Shown here piece after piece: positions 25,101-36,565 of a stretch of 64,000 bases of DNA. Below the pieces are notes generated by a model. The model saw only the letters and a program-made list of their open reading frames with translations, did not search any database and was not told the origin of the DNA. Position numbers and translations under genes: made by a program. The stretch comes from Cardiocondyla obscurior (taxonomy: Eukaryota > Arthropoda > Insecta > Hymenoptera > Formicidae), in NCBI RefSeq assembly GCF_019399895.1, contig NC_091889.1, forward strand, positions 868,001-932,000. The letters are read 5' to 3'. Each line of letters opens with the position of its first letter. Positions within the stretch are counted from its first letter, which is position 1.

Positions 25101-26310
25101 CATAGAAAGAAAAGTCGTAAAAATAGGAAAAAAAATCCCGAGGATTGGCTTGGAAAAAAATGGTAGATCCTTTAATAAATTGTATGTACTAAAAAAAAAA
25201 AAAATAATTGCAATTAGAAATCAAATATTTCACACAAGTTACTTTAATGTAGTCTCGCCTGATATGAAAGAGATTAAGAAATTAAACGAAAAAAGCTCTA
25301 AAACAATTGAAAGTATTATAATTATATAGAAAATATGACAAAAAGATGTATCTATCGAATATGTATAGGTGCAAATGTTAATAACTTTTATTTGCGTTGT
25401 ATATTGAATAAGTTCTTTATGTACACTTGTTAAAATTTTATATCACGTTTACGTTAGGTTGTGACAGTGCTCTCTATATTTTATATTTTTTTTGCAATGT
25501 TATAAAAACCGTCTATTGACAAATGCACAAAGATTTTTGTAAAACCATTGTTTATATTTATAAAATGTATTTATATATAATTATATTTGTATATAATTTT
25601 TACATTAAAAATAAAATAAAAATTCTCTAAACCTTGTTTTAATTACTAAATAATTTCTCTTTTTTTTAATAGTTTTTGCTGAATTTTATTTTTTAATTTT
25701 GCCGCGCGACATTTTTTTTACGCACGCGATGAACGAAACGGAAGTTATCGGGGTTTAGAAGGCTGGCGCACGCGTAAAAGGCGTTCCGAATATTCCGATC
25801 CCATCGAAATCAAGAACATTGGTCGGTTTTGCCATCTAACGGTACTTTTCACGGATCCTGCTTTTCGCTAGCGCTAAACCGTTTTTTCTAGCATGCACTG
25901 ACGCCACTGGCTAGCATGTCTCTCATGTTTCTCGTCGCTTCTCGTGCTAAATGATTCTGTATTCGATTGCGCTGGATCGTCGTTTGCCGTTATTCGAGAC
26001 GCCTTGTCCTTTTTCAAGAACAAATGGATGTGGACTGTCTCGCGCAAGCTTGTGAAATGCAAATTTCCCGTGGGACACGTAGAAATATTTCTTTCTTTAT
26101 TTTCACCTGATATAAGGTATTCGGGGAGAGAATAATTAAAACGTAACAGGGTAAGTGTTTAATTGCATATCTCGCTGAACCAAATACTCGTCTCGGTCTG
26201 AAACGCTTGTCAAATATTCACATTGATATTCCTAATGTAGTGTAACTGAATAATTGCCTAGCAGAAACACCTCAAAGTTTGGTACGTCCTGAGCTTTTCC
26301 TGCAAGGACA
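25101..26310. other. GalNAc-transferase 3' UTR and SPRTN upstream region
   Basis: The first ~520 bases are AT-rich 3' UTR ending near AATAAA hexamers at 25610-25620. From about 25690 to 26130 base composition becomes more GC-balanced and CpG-containing, as expected for the SPRTN promoter and 5' UTR. No other gene is recognised; small open frames at 25874-26135 lack similarity. Confidence 0.55.
25610..25615 (+). terminator. Candidate polyadenylation signal of the GalNAc-transferase gene
   Basis: Overlapping AATAAA hexamers lie about 510 bases past the stop codon, where AT-rich 3' UTR gives way to a more GC-balanced promoter-like region. Confidence 0.5.
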
Positions 26311-28813
26311 ATGGCATCGCGAGAAGCGCAAGATTTTCACATGGCATACGATATGCATGAAAAGTTGAATTGCTTAGGTGTGACGGAAAATGCAGTTAGC
26401 CTGAATAAGGTATTTATTCCTATTTTCTTTGATCAAAATTAAAGTGTGTCCTTAAACTTGTTTTGGACTTGTAATTTATATTACTTGCATTATTTTCGTA
26501 CGTAAAGAAAGGTATTTATTAAGAAAATTTTTTTAATTTTTTTTAGGAGGATGCCCTTTATATACAATCGTTGGTCGATCAAGCATTGGAACTGATTGAT
26601 CCTACTCCTAATATTCACACACTGTTTGTACAATTCAATGCAAGATTCTTCAAGAATCGCTTGTCGTCTGTTGAAGTTAAATGGAGCAACAAAATGAAGT
26701 GGTAAGTATTTTTTATGATTTTGATATGAAATAATTTGTAATTCAGTTATTATTTGTATGATTTTTTTTATGCTATTGTTTATAGTGCTGCTGGAATTTG
26801 TACCTTTCACGCACGTAATAAAGAATGTGTGATATCGCTCAGTGCACCACTACTTAAGCTTAGGCCAAGAAAGGATCTTGTAGAAACCTTACTGGTAAAT
26901 TTCTCAATAAATAAATGTAAGACTGATAAAAATATACATTATTGTACATTAATAATTTTTTTTTTTGTTAAATTAGCATGAGATGATCCATGCATATTTA
27001 TTCTTAACAAATAATGACCGAGATCGAGATGGTCATGGACCTAATTTCCGTGAACACATGCACCGGATAAATAAAGAAGCAGGAACCAATATAACGGTGA
27101 GTTAATAATTTTTTTATCTTTACATTTAATCAATTTAATGCATAATAGCAACAAAATAGCTATTTTTAAATTATATATAAATTTCTAAAACAAGAATTTG
27201 CCGTGATCACACTTTCGTATTTGTAAAATACATTTTTTTTTCTGAAACTCTTTTATGTAAAATAAATACAGATTTATCACAACTTTCACGACGAAGTAAA
27301 GTTGTACAGACAACATTGGTGGAAATGTAATGGACCTTGTCAACATAAGCCACCATTCTTTGGAACAGTTCGGCGAAGTATGAATCGTCCGCCTGGCCCA
27401 TCAGATTACTGGTGGCCTGAACACCAGCAAAGGTGCAATGGCCAATTTATAAAGATCAAAGAACCAGAGAATTTTAAATCGCGCTCAAAACAAAATGATA
27501 AATCAAAACCGATATTAAAGAATAAGAAACCAAACAGAAACATAACAGAGTGGTTTACGAAAAACATTCCGACGATGGATAAAGTTATACCTACGTCTTC
27601 GAAGATTCTTAATAATAGCGACTCTAATAAACTATTTACTCGAACGGAGAATGATAAACCTAGCACTAGTAAAGACAATGGTGGTACAAATTCATCTTGC
27701 GCTGTGAATGAGAAAGATACTCAAAATGTGGGAATGAAAAAACTTGGCAGCTTTAGTAATAACGTACATGGCTGGGGTATTAGTGGCCCAAGTGATTCGA
27801 GCGGCTCGGGTGGAAATGTAAAAAACGATAATGCAAATAATGTTTCTAAGAATCCTAAGTTTTCTTGTTCCGGTGTTCTTGGAGGCAATAATAACGGCCG
27901 AAGTAATCTCTTGACCAAATTCAAACATATTAACGACGATGAGAATCATCGATGCGAATCAGTTAGACGAGATTCATATTCGGATTCGTCGTTAGCCGCG
28001 GGACAAGAGTTCGTCAATAATCCAGTCTTAAATCTAAGTCAACCGAGAAATAATTCCGTACCTTGCCCTATGTGTAACATACCTATGACTTTAGAAAATA
28101 TTTATAGACATATAGACTCATGCCTAATAAACGATAATACGTCATTAATCGATGAAATTAACAATAATATTAATAATAATAATAACAATGAAGAATTAAT
28201 GCTGCCTATTCGAACGTTTTCGACATCGGTGGCGGAAAATCCTGTTGATGCAAATACATTTTCTAACAAGCGTTTAAGATTGGATAATTCGAACGAAACG
28301 ATTGATTACGTTACTTGTCCCGTTTGTAATAAAAGATTGCCAGCCACGGATATTAATCAGCATCTCGATGAATGTTTATTAGAAGCGGATACAGCTCGTA
28401 AAGCTGCCATTCCCTCCACTTCTCGTGCATCGTACGACGATAGCGTAATCACCATAAACAGTTCCTCTAATTCCGATTTGGATAGTTCCGTATTGACTGA
28501 GGATTCTAAGTTACAACCTTGCGCAAGTACTAGCATTTGTAAAAGCGACGCAGTAAATTCTGAACGAAAGTGTTTAGTTTGCAATGCACAAATTGCACCT
28601 GAATTATCATTAAATGAACATCTCGAGGAATGTATTGGAAGTGTCTTTAACGACGATACAATGACAACGGATGATAATGAGGACGATAATGACGATACGC
28701 TTGCTATAGAAAATAATTCCACGGAAAATAAATATCCTTGTCCAGTATGTATGCAGATAATATCAGAAAATCTTATGAACCAGCATTTAGATATGTGCCT
28801 TAAAAACGAATAA
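26311..28813 (+). CDS. SPRTN: Spartan/SPRTN DNA-dependent metalloprotease
   Basis: Protease that cleaves proteins crosslinked to DNA during replication and recruits p97 to ubiquitinated PCNA. Exons: 26311-26409, 26547-26701, 26786-26894, 26977-27096, 27272-28813; about 674 aa (human 489). SprT domain: HEMIHAYLF with zinc ligands His122 and His126, catalytic Glu123 and a third ligand at about His141 (DGHGPNF), followed by the WWKCNGPCQHKPPFFGTVRR zinc-ribbon region. The tail is long and Asn/Ser-rich. At about residue 250 ITEWFTKN could be a PCNA-binding PIP-like motif, and at about 358 FSCSGVLGG resembles the p97-binding SHP box. Four CxxC...HxxxC UBZ4-type fingers end the protein: about 425 (CPMC...HIDSC), 509 (CPVC...HLDEC), 594 (CLVC...HLEEC) and 650 (CPVC...HLDMC). 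Most of the tail is in one unspliced exon. The family call is firm; motif functions are inferred. Confidence 0.94.
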
Positions 28814-28954
28814 GTGGTCTTGTAAAACAAAAAAGAGCAACAATGCACTATTTTGCGGATGATAACGAAATGTCCTTTTTTTTTATCTTTTAACAAATAT
28901 CTTTTCATATGTATAATATTCATTTTTGCATATCGCGATTTTATATGAGACAGA

Positions 28955-28960
28955 AATAAA
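28955..28960 (+). terminator. Candidate polyadenylation signal AATAAA of SPRTN
   Basis: First canonical AATAAA, about 140 bases after the SPRTN stop codon. Confidence 0.5.
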
Positions 28961-29426
28961 AAAGGAATGTAACGCTGAACAAGAAAATTATTAAAATATA
29001 AATATGTAATTTAAAATTATCTTTGTATATTACTCATCATTTATTAAATAGAAATTTGAAGTATATTATGACGAAACCTGTGTTACTAAAGAGAAGGCAC
29101 AATTTACATGCCAAGTGTAATTATCAACATGTAATCTGTATGTAATGTACTTGCATGTATAATTTTATAGCATAAGATCTTTAACAGTTAAGACTGGTTT
29201 AAAAAAAAGAAAAAAAAAAGCTAGATTATTTATATAAAAATCGTTACATAAAATTCTTAGTGTTATTTTTTAATAAATAGTAAACAATAAACTAAGGCTA
29301 GTAATCAGCTAAAATCTAGAGCTTTAATCATTTAGTCATTTAAAATTAGAATATGTTTAGTGCTACGTATCATTTGCTAAACTTTATATTTTATAACAGA
29401 AAAAAAAAAAAAATAATAAAACAGCA

Positions 29427-29783
29427 CACTGAGAGGCAGATATAATATTTGCTGCGGCTACGGTAGCTGGTATATGTGTAGTATGTAGTAGTGGTATGTG
29501 TATGTACTCACCGTCAGGAATGGCGTTCGTGGTGCTGCGACGGCGGCTAGTGTACGTGACCTTGGCGTGGTGCTGCGACGGCGGCTAGCGTACGTGATCT
29601 TGGCGTGGGGTGCGTCGAATCTCACACGAAGCGCGCGCGCGTAGATGTGTTGCAGAGCACCGGTCACAGAGGACTGAGGGGGAACGCGGCCTACTACACC
29701 TCCCCGCACTCCGCGGCCGAGAGTGGGAGAAGTCACGTACGCGAGCCGCCGCTCGCAGCAAATGTCATACCTGCCTCTCAATG
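29427..29783. mobile_element. Long-inverted-repeat (foldback/MITE-like) element
   Basis: A GC-rich island of about 357 bp in AT-rich spacer. Left end cactgagaggcagatataat and right-end complement cattgagaggcaggtatgac match, and the similarity continues inward through atttgctgcgg. Further in, the left arm has two direct copies of a ~42-bp unit (about 29530-29608: ctgcgacggcggctagtgta and ctgcgacggcggctagcgta, both followed by cgtgaYctt). The right arm has one inverted copy (ctgcgagcggcggctcgcgt in complement, about 29735-29760). Paired arms plus a duplicated subterminal unit are typical of a non-autonomous foldback-type DNA element. No clear target-site duplication and no transposase are seen. 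Confidence 0.75.
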
Positions 29784-30076
29784 TACGATAGATGATTGTG
29801 AATCGTTCAAATGTTCGGTTTGTAACCAGCATTTGTTCATTAACAATTCATTTAACAACTGGACTGATTTAATAAATAATAAGAATAAAGATTTAATTAA
29901 TCAACTGACCTAACGGCCGAATAATTCGAGCTCTAATTGCGTAATTATATAGATACCTCTTTTTTTTTTGTACTGTACTATCGAACATTAAAAAGTATAT
30001 TAAAAATGAATATAAAGTTATTTCACGATATTATTAATGTGTTACAATTATATACGTATATCTTTTACTGAGTAAG

Positions 30077-33000
30077 TTACAATTTTTCATATAATCTGTC
30101 GACGTTAGGGTGATCGAGTGTGCATATTCCACAACTAAATTCTAACACATGGTTGGAGAAAAAGAGTAGAACTTGTTCCTGAGTCCAGTGCATGTATAGT
30201 AAAATATTAGGTAGCAAAATATCGATTGCCTTGTCGCCCATTTTAATCCTAGATACAAATAACATTTTTTTTTTTTTTTTTGTACTACAATTAACGATCA
30301 AAAAGATATATAAATCAATAATATAAAAAATTTATTTTAAATATAAAATTACCTATGTAAACTGGATTTTACACGTTATCAATTTGCTTATTTAATATTA
30401 AATGTTAATTTTCTTACCTCTTTGTTCCTAGTGTATGAAATGTATAATCGGATTGCAGTTGTATATGTGATGTAGCATTATAGAGGATCACTCTGTCCTC
30501 GTCAGCTATAATCTGTGTAGTTCCCGATTCATCAGTTAAATTAACGTTGATCCCATGTACACCGTTAACTACTGTTAATGCAAGTCTAGGATTTTCGTCA
30601 TAACATTGCCCGAGTAATATCATTTCGTTGTTTTCAGCGAAATTGTAAATCCTGTTGTACGCCGACTTTATAGAATCCGATGTTATGATGCATGTGCCTA
30701 AATTATAAAAAAAAAAAATATATATATATATATATATATTATATATAAATTAAGTAATCTGTAATACTTTATGTCGTAAAATACATTGTCGTATACATAT
30801 TTATCATCATATTTATCGCATTCATCAATATTCAAAAATTTATTTTAAAATAATTGCTGTAATGCTGTTACGTACTAGAGAACATTTTAAGTAAAGGTAT
30901 CTCCATATACTTATGAATTCTCGTTCGTGTCAAGAAAAGATCAATGTAGTGAGGATTATATTCAACTGCAACTTTGTCCCCGTTAAGTTGCAGTTCACCG
31001 ATGTTTGATTCTTTCGGAAAAATCGCAGTTATTGCAAGTTCCTCGGACTTTCTCGCAATACTGCTATTTCCACCAATAAGATCGTACAAAGCATACATTT
31101 TCCAGATTAATTTGGATAAACTCTCTGGCAACTGAAGGTTTTATTACAAGTTTAATTATTATATCGTTAACATATTTGCATGTGAAGTTTTATGAACCTT
31201 TTACGACTCACGTTTTCGTATTGTGCAGTTACTTTATATTTCCGTAAAGTTGACAATTCTTTCGATACTTCGTAGCAAGAATTTGTATAAGGCACAGTTT
31301 TCTTTTCTGCAAATTCTTTTTTGCATTCGCTATAAGGCCATTTTGGTCTTTTACTCTCCTCGAGCTGTTCCGTGCTGATTTCACCAATTAAATTCATCGA
31401 TATAGAGGATCCACTGCATTTTCCTTTCATAGTATCGGACAGTCCCCAAACGATACTTAATTTAACGCGAGAAGAATCACTTGGTTCGTTGTTCAAAATT
31501 TCCCACTGCCACGGCACGTGTCTTTCAATCTCTACGCAAAACTAAATCAATCGATAAATCAATTTCGGTTACATTTAATATTATTCTATTCTGTGTGATA
31601 TCTAAATTTACCTTCAATATGCGTTCACCAGGCACAATCTTAGTGGCCTTAAATTTTATCACATCCGATAACCAACTAGTGGTTTCATATAATGCAGCTA
31701 TGTTCCATTGATGAAGAATTTGCGAAGATCGTAAGTCCTGGTGTGTTAGAGATAATATATGACGATTTTCACTTTTCAAATATTCTAATCTCGTCTAATA
31801 AAAAAAAAAAAATACTGGATATTAATTTCTTTCTTCGTGGATATAGGAGCAAGCTTCTCTATTTTTATTATTTTTTTTTTTTTTATATAATATTTTACCT
31901 GGGACGGTCCAGATTTGAGTACTTCTACATAAGCAGCTAGTCCGCAACTACCTTTTGGTGGTACATAAGTAAAGTAATCCAATAGATGTAATCCAATTAA
32001 TGCAAACTTAATGTTCGGCCATATCCTATAATTTTCAGAATGATTTTTTTAAGACATATTTTGTGATACATTAAAAATATGTTAATTTAGTATATACAGA
32101 TAAATATAGATGATTGTAAATGATACATTACTGATAATTGCTTTGATGAGAGGACCAAACATCGTTAATTAATGTCTCATGCGATAACGTGCTCTCGCAA
32201 TCAAATATTTTTACTTGTAGTCTGCCACCTAATTCGGGAAGTCCAATGTTAAGAACATTTATCGTCTATACAAGAAAGAAAGAGATAAAAAAGAAAACCG
32301 TAGTGTATATATAAATTTAAATAGCGAAATAGACGCTACGTGTATGAAATAATAATTACCTGCAAATTAGAGGACGGCGATTTTACAACTGCGTGCGATA
32401 AAGAGCACGAACGACAAATCTGAAACACCTTTGATCGAGCATTGGCACCTTTTATGCTTGTCAGTGTTTTAGCATGTATTGTAATTCCCGTTTTAACATG
32501 TTCTGCAACAGAAATTTCGTACATATAGACAAATCGTCAAAATTTAAATTTAAATTATAAATCGTCAAAATTTAAATTATATACATGATCGATACCTTCT
32601 AAGGTGTCGTATGAAATAAATGGTCGTTCATCTAGTCCAAGTGTAATGTTAATAGGAAGATATCCATGTAAAGACTGAACTCTTTCAGCGCTGTGCCACA
32701 AATCGATCAGCGGATTGTAATTCTCTATCATTTCGGAGCCATGAACGGATGTGCTACAAAATTTTTTAATATACGTAAGTGTTTCTTATGAAAATAAAAG
32801 TTTAAAAATAAAACTACAATATTAATTTTAATTGCTTAAAAAAAAAAATATTACAAACGCGCACGCGAGTAAATAAATGTAATTATACAAATTTTATATA
32901 AATGTATAAAATATAATCTTACCGCAAAAGAATGTGATTATTTCGTCCAAGTAAATTACGGGTAAAGTTTCCTCTCATCGAAAACAAAGACGTTCCCGTT

Positions 33001-36000
33001 ATTGCGAGTCTAACATTAGTGCCGAAATCGGTCACTTGCAATGATTCTAACGATAACGGCACGTTTATACGTTGTTGATTAACATGAAACTCCATGTTAT
33101 AATACGTTTGATATATATTATTTGATAAGGAAGATAAGTCTAAAAAATAAAATATTTGAATAATGTAGCATTATTACAATTAAAATCGTGAATTACTTAC
33201 ACTTAAACCCTTCAACTATGTTTGTTTCATTCCAGTGAACATATAACACTGTTTTTTCTTGAATACGTGTAATTACTTCTAAGTGCACAGGGGCTTTTCT
33301 TCGTTCGTCCAATTTGAATTCCTTCAATATATCTTTTATGTATGTAGGACTTTCAAAAGAAGTTGCTAGTGAGTGGAAAACACCCTCCGCTTTGATATAT
33401 AACTATAATGCCGCACAAAAAAATTTTATAATTAAATCAATTAACATTTAAATGTAATGCATAAATTTTTACTTTGAAATACATATACTTACCGAGACGT
33501 GATTAACGTGTGTTCCGCTAGCATAATTATTTAAAGTCACGTATATTACTTCGGGAATATTTGTGGAAGGATTGGCTATAATAATACCGTGCAACATAGC
33601 GCCAAATCTTCTAAAAGAATCTTGATAATCAACCAAATAATTTCCCGTAGTCAGATACTCATTATTCGGTTTCCAAAGTATGCGACTGAATTGGGCTGCG
33701 ATTTTACTTCTGTAAATATTCAATAACAGCTATTATAAGTACGAACAAGTAATATAGAACAGTAATATATATATATAACAGTATAAATAAGTAAATATTC
33801 GATTTTTTTTTTCGGCTTAATATTTACATATGCTTATAACAAGGGTATGTGCTACGTTCCATGGACTTTAGCATCGTATAAAAATAATTGTACAAGTGTT
33901 GACTGGGCTCGTTTTGCATGTACCAGTATAAAGATATCAATCTGTTCGGTGTAGGACTGGAAACAATGAGCAGAGTTAACGCAGCCGCTCTCATTTCCAA
34001 ATGCTCCGTTCTGTTGAGCAAGATCGGCCAATACACAGGATAAATCTATAAAATAAAGTTTTTACACGTAATTCAATGTGGCATTTGGCATTAAATATTT
34101 AATATGTGTAGAATCAATAAAAAAAAAAAAATTTCATACTACGTCAGGTCTTAATGATGCTGTTGGAAGAGAAGCCCATGCCGCCAGTACACGAAAATGC
34201 TGTGAATCAGCATTATTGCCACTAGCTATAGGCTCTAAAAACTCAACAACTTTACCCAATTGTATGTTTGCCAAACCTTCCAACCAAACTATTTTCTGTT
34301 CATACCGAGTAGTTTCTGTAACATGATCGAACGGTATAATCTTATCTGAATAATATTAACTGAAACAAAACAGATAGTTAGGTATACCTGTAAATTTATC
34401 GAGATACAGACGTACGTAATCATCTAACATTTCATATGGACAATATATTAAACAAGTTTTATATATTAACGTTCCGTAAGTCAGAATCGCTGTATTTTGC
34501 ACTTCTATGGAGATTTTGCTTGGCAGAGTGAGAAGCGGCTGGAGGCTGACTAACAACTGTACATCGGGTTTTCTTACGTGAAATGGTAAACGCATGAGTA
34601 ATTGAATTGCAGACACGTCGGACACTTTATTACTCTGAATAAGATCCAATATAAAAAGCACAGACTCTTTACTTCCAACTTGTGGCAGCGTCTCGAGAAA
34701 CATGTTCCTGTAATAGTAGAATTTTAATTAGAAATTAAATTAATTATAAAGCTAAAGATAGTAATATAATAAAGAATAATTAACGTATAAGTACCGTATT
34801 GTTTCCTCTTTATAACTAGTTCCAGAGATTCGAGTATAAGCTTTTTCCAAATCAAGACGATCTAACATACTAAGATAATAGAGAAGTATAGATATCGTTG
34901 TGTTGTGTAAATTATTAACTTCGATATCTAAACCAGGATTTTCGAGCCTGTAGCTTAAACGATCTAACAAACGGGTTATCTACAACAGATCGATGAATAT
35001 TTAACCGGGACAACAAAATATGCGAAAAGATAATAAGAATGATGGAACTTACAGATTTAAAAATAAAATTTTTATCCAACGTGCTTCTACCCTGCGTAAG
35101 ATCCGCTTCTGGTAACTCATGCTGAAGGATTACAGTGTGTAAATCACTCGTATTAATTTTATTTACTATGTTCTTCACTGTAGATAACTCAATAGCTTGC
35201 CTGTAAAATAAAACATATAAAATAAAACAATTGTACATTTTCTTATGTCATACAATAAAAAAAAAAAAAAAAATACAAGTACATAATATGTATATGTACA
35301 TATTTGTAAAACATACTGAACAAAATGAAAATGTGCCTCGCCCATACTTTGAAAAGGTTGCACGTAAATATTTCCGGATGCATTGACAGAGATGATATCG
35401 TGAACAAATCCATCGGTCTCTAATCGATACACTCTTTCGCTACTTTTCAAAATGGGATTCTAGAAAATATTTAATACAGCAGTAAATTACAACGTAGCAT
35501 GATTTGATGTAAATCGTTAATTTAAATAAATAGATAAATTATCAGTGACAACGTACTTGATCCTCGTCAGTGCATTGTACTTTAGGAACGTTCGCCCAAT
35601 TGTGACTTGAATGCCCGATACACAACCGAGGATCGAATGATTTTCTTATTAAGCGCTGAGTCTTGCCTTCTGGACTAACAACGTAATCAACGTTACATTT
35701 TCCATAATGATTTATCTGGAAATTAAAATTTCTTTATGCAATACGCACATAATTACTCGTGCGTACTCGTAAGTGTTTACGACTTACTTCGGTGGAATGA
35801 AATGCGATCTCCTTTTCCAAATTAAGAAGATCTAATTGTAAAATTCCAGCTATGCTTCGTTTTATATTCGTTGTCCATACTGGTTCAGTTTCAATACTGA
35901 AGTTTTCGACGAGTCCTTTATTATATGATAAACGAAAAGGTTTCAAGAGTTCTAAAGCATCGTCGTAGATATCGACGTCGTCATTTTCTTCTTTTACATC

Positions 36001-36565
36001 TCCATTACGAATATTCGTTTTTAATGACTGCAGCTGATAAGAAACATTGAGGTATCACGTCAAATTACGATGAATAAAATTTTATCGCAAGGTATGTATT
36101 ATACAATTCTTATTCTAAAAGAAAATATCAAAGGGAAGCAAAGAAAATGTTGGCTATTTTAGAAATACCTGTACTGTAACATAGTTATCTTCCGCTTGAA
36201 CTATAAGCTTTCCATTGACATTCCACGAAGAAGCTGCATTGGAAGGCACTAGCACACCAGTGCTCGACGTAACGTTGTAAGAATACACGTACTCTTTCCC
36301 GGATCTGAATAAACTTAGCGCGATATTCTCCGTGCTTAAAAGTAAGAATATGAACAGCGTTTTTTCTATTCCATGCACTAGCCCGTGTACCGAATTGAAA
36401 TCTGTAAAAGAAAAAACTTTCCTTCAGATTGATTTGATATCATTTTCTTCTAATTTCCTTTATTATTTCTCGTGCATTTACATTAAAAATTGTGGCAATT
36501 AATATTACTTGCTGTATAATCTTTTTATTTTACCAAAATACTTTTAACATACCTGTGAATTTCAT
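30077..36565 (-). CDS. Vitellogenin-like secreted large lipid transfer protein
   Basis: Lipoprotein of the vitellogenin family, related to insect vitellogenin-like/crossveinless-d proteins. Coding exons in transcript order: 36565-36553, 36401-36169, 36033-35788, 35715-35557, 35459-35317, 35200-35053, 34979-34795, 34707-34388, 34315-34143, 34045-33828, 33709-33493, 33402-33201, 33139-32923, 32753-32596, 32502-32360, 32265-32132, 32025-31899, 31794-31612, 31541-31212, 31131-30876, 30697-30418, 30248-30077; about 1418 aa, all phases consistent. A hydrophobic signal region (KTLFIFLLLSTENIALS) is followed by the lipid-transfer N-domain (FRSGKEYVYSYN; NIKRSIAGILQLDLLNLE; CNVDYVV), helical repeats at about residues 320-680 (ETLPQVGSKESVLFILDLI) and a beta-sheet domain. 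A VWD-like end at about 1268-1418 (TCIITSDSIKSAYNRIYNF, then SCGICTLDHPN close to the stop) closes it. No polyserine tract is present and the protein is shorter than egg-yolk vitellogenins (~1700-1800 aa), so this is a paralogue rather than the classical yolk protein. The 13-nt first coding exon is the least certain part. Confidence 0.85.
30717..30750. repeat. (TA)n microsatellite
   Basis: Run of TA dinucleotides preceded by an A-run, in the intron between the exons at 30418-30697 and 30876-31131 of the vitellogenin-like gene. Confidence 0.9.

Larger units (their letters stand above)
28814..30076. other. Convergent intergenic region between SPRTN and the vitellogenin-like gene
   Basis: Holds the SPRTN 3' UTR (AATAAA at 28955-28960), AT-rich spacer with A-runs, the inverted-repeat element at 29427-29783, and the 3' UTR of the minus-strand vitellogenin-like gene. 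Open frames crossing the GC-rich element (29605-29913 plus, 29458-29832 minus) resemble no known protein. Confidence 0.6.

Noticed and set aside
29458..29832. Open frames of 102-124 codons on both strands at 29.5-29.9 kb
   Set aside because: They arise from the GC-rich inverted-repeat element, which has few stop codons in any frame; neither translation resembles a transposase or any known protein.
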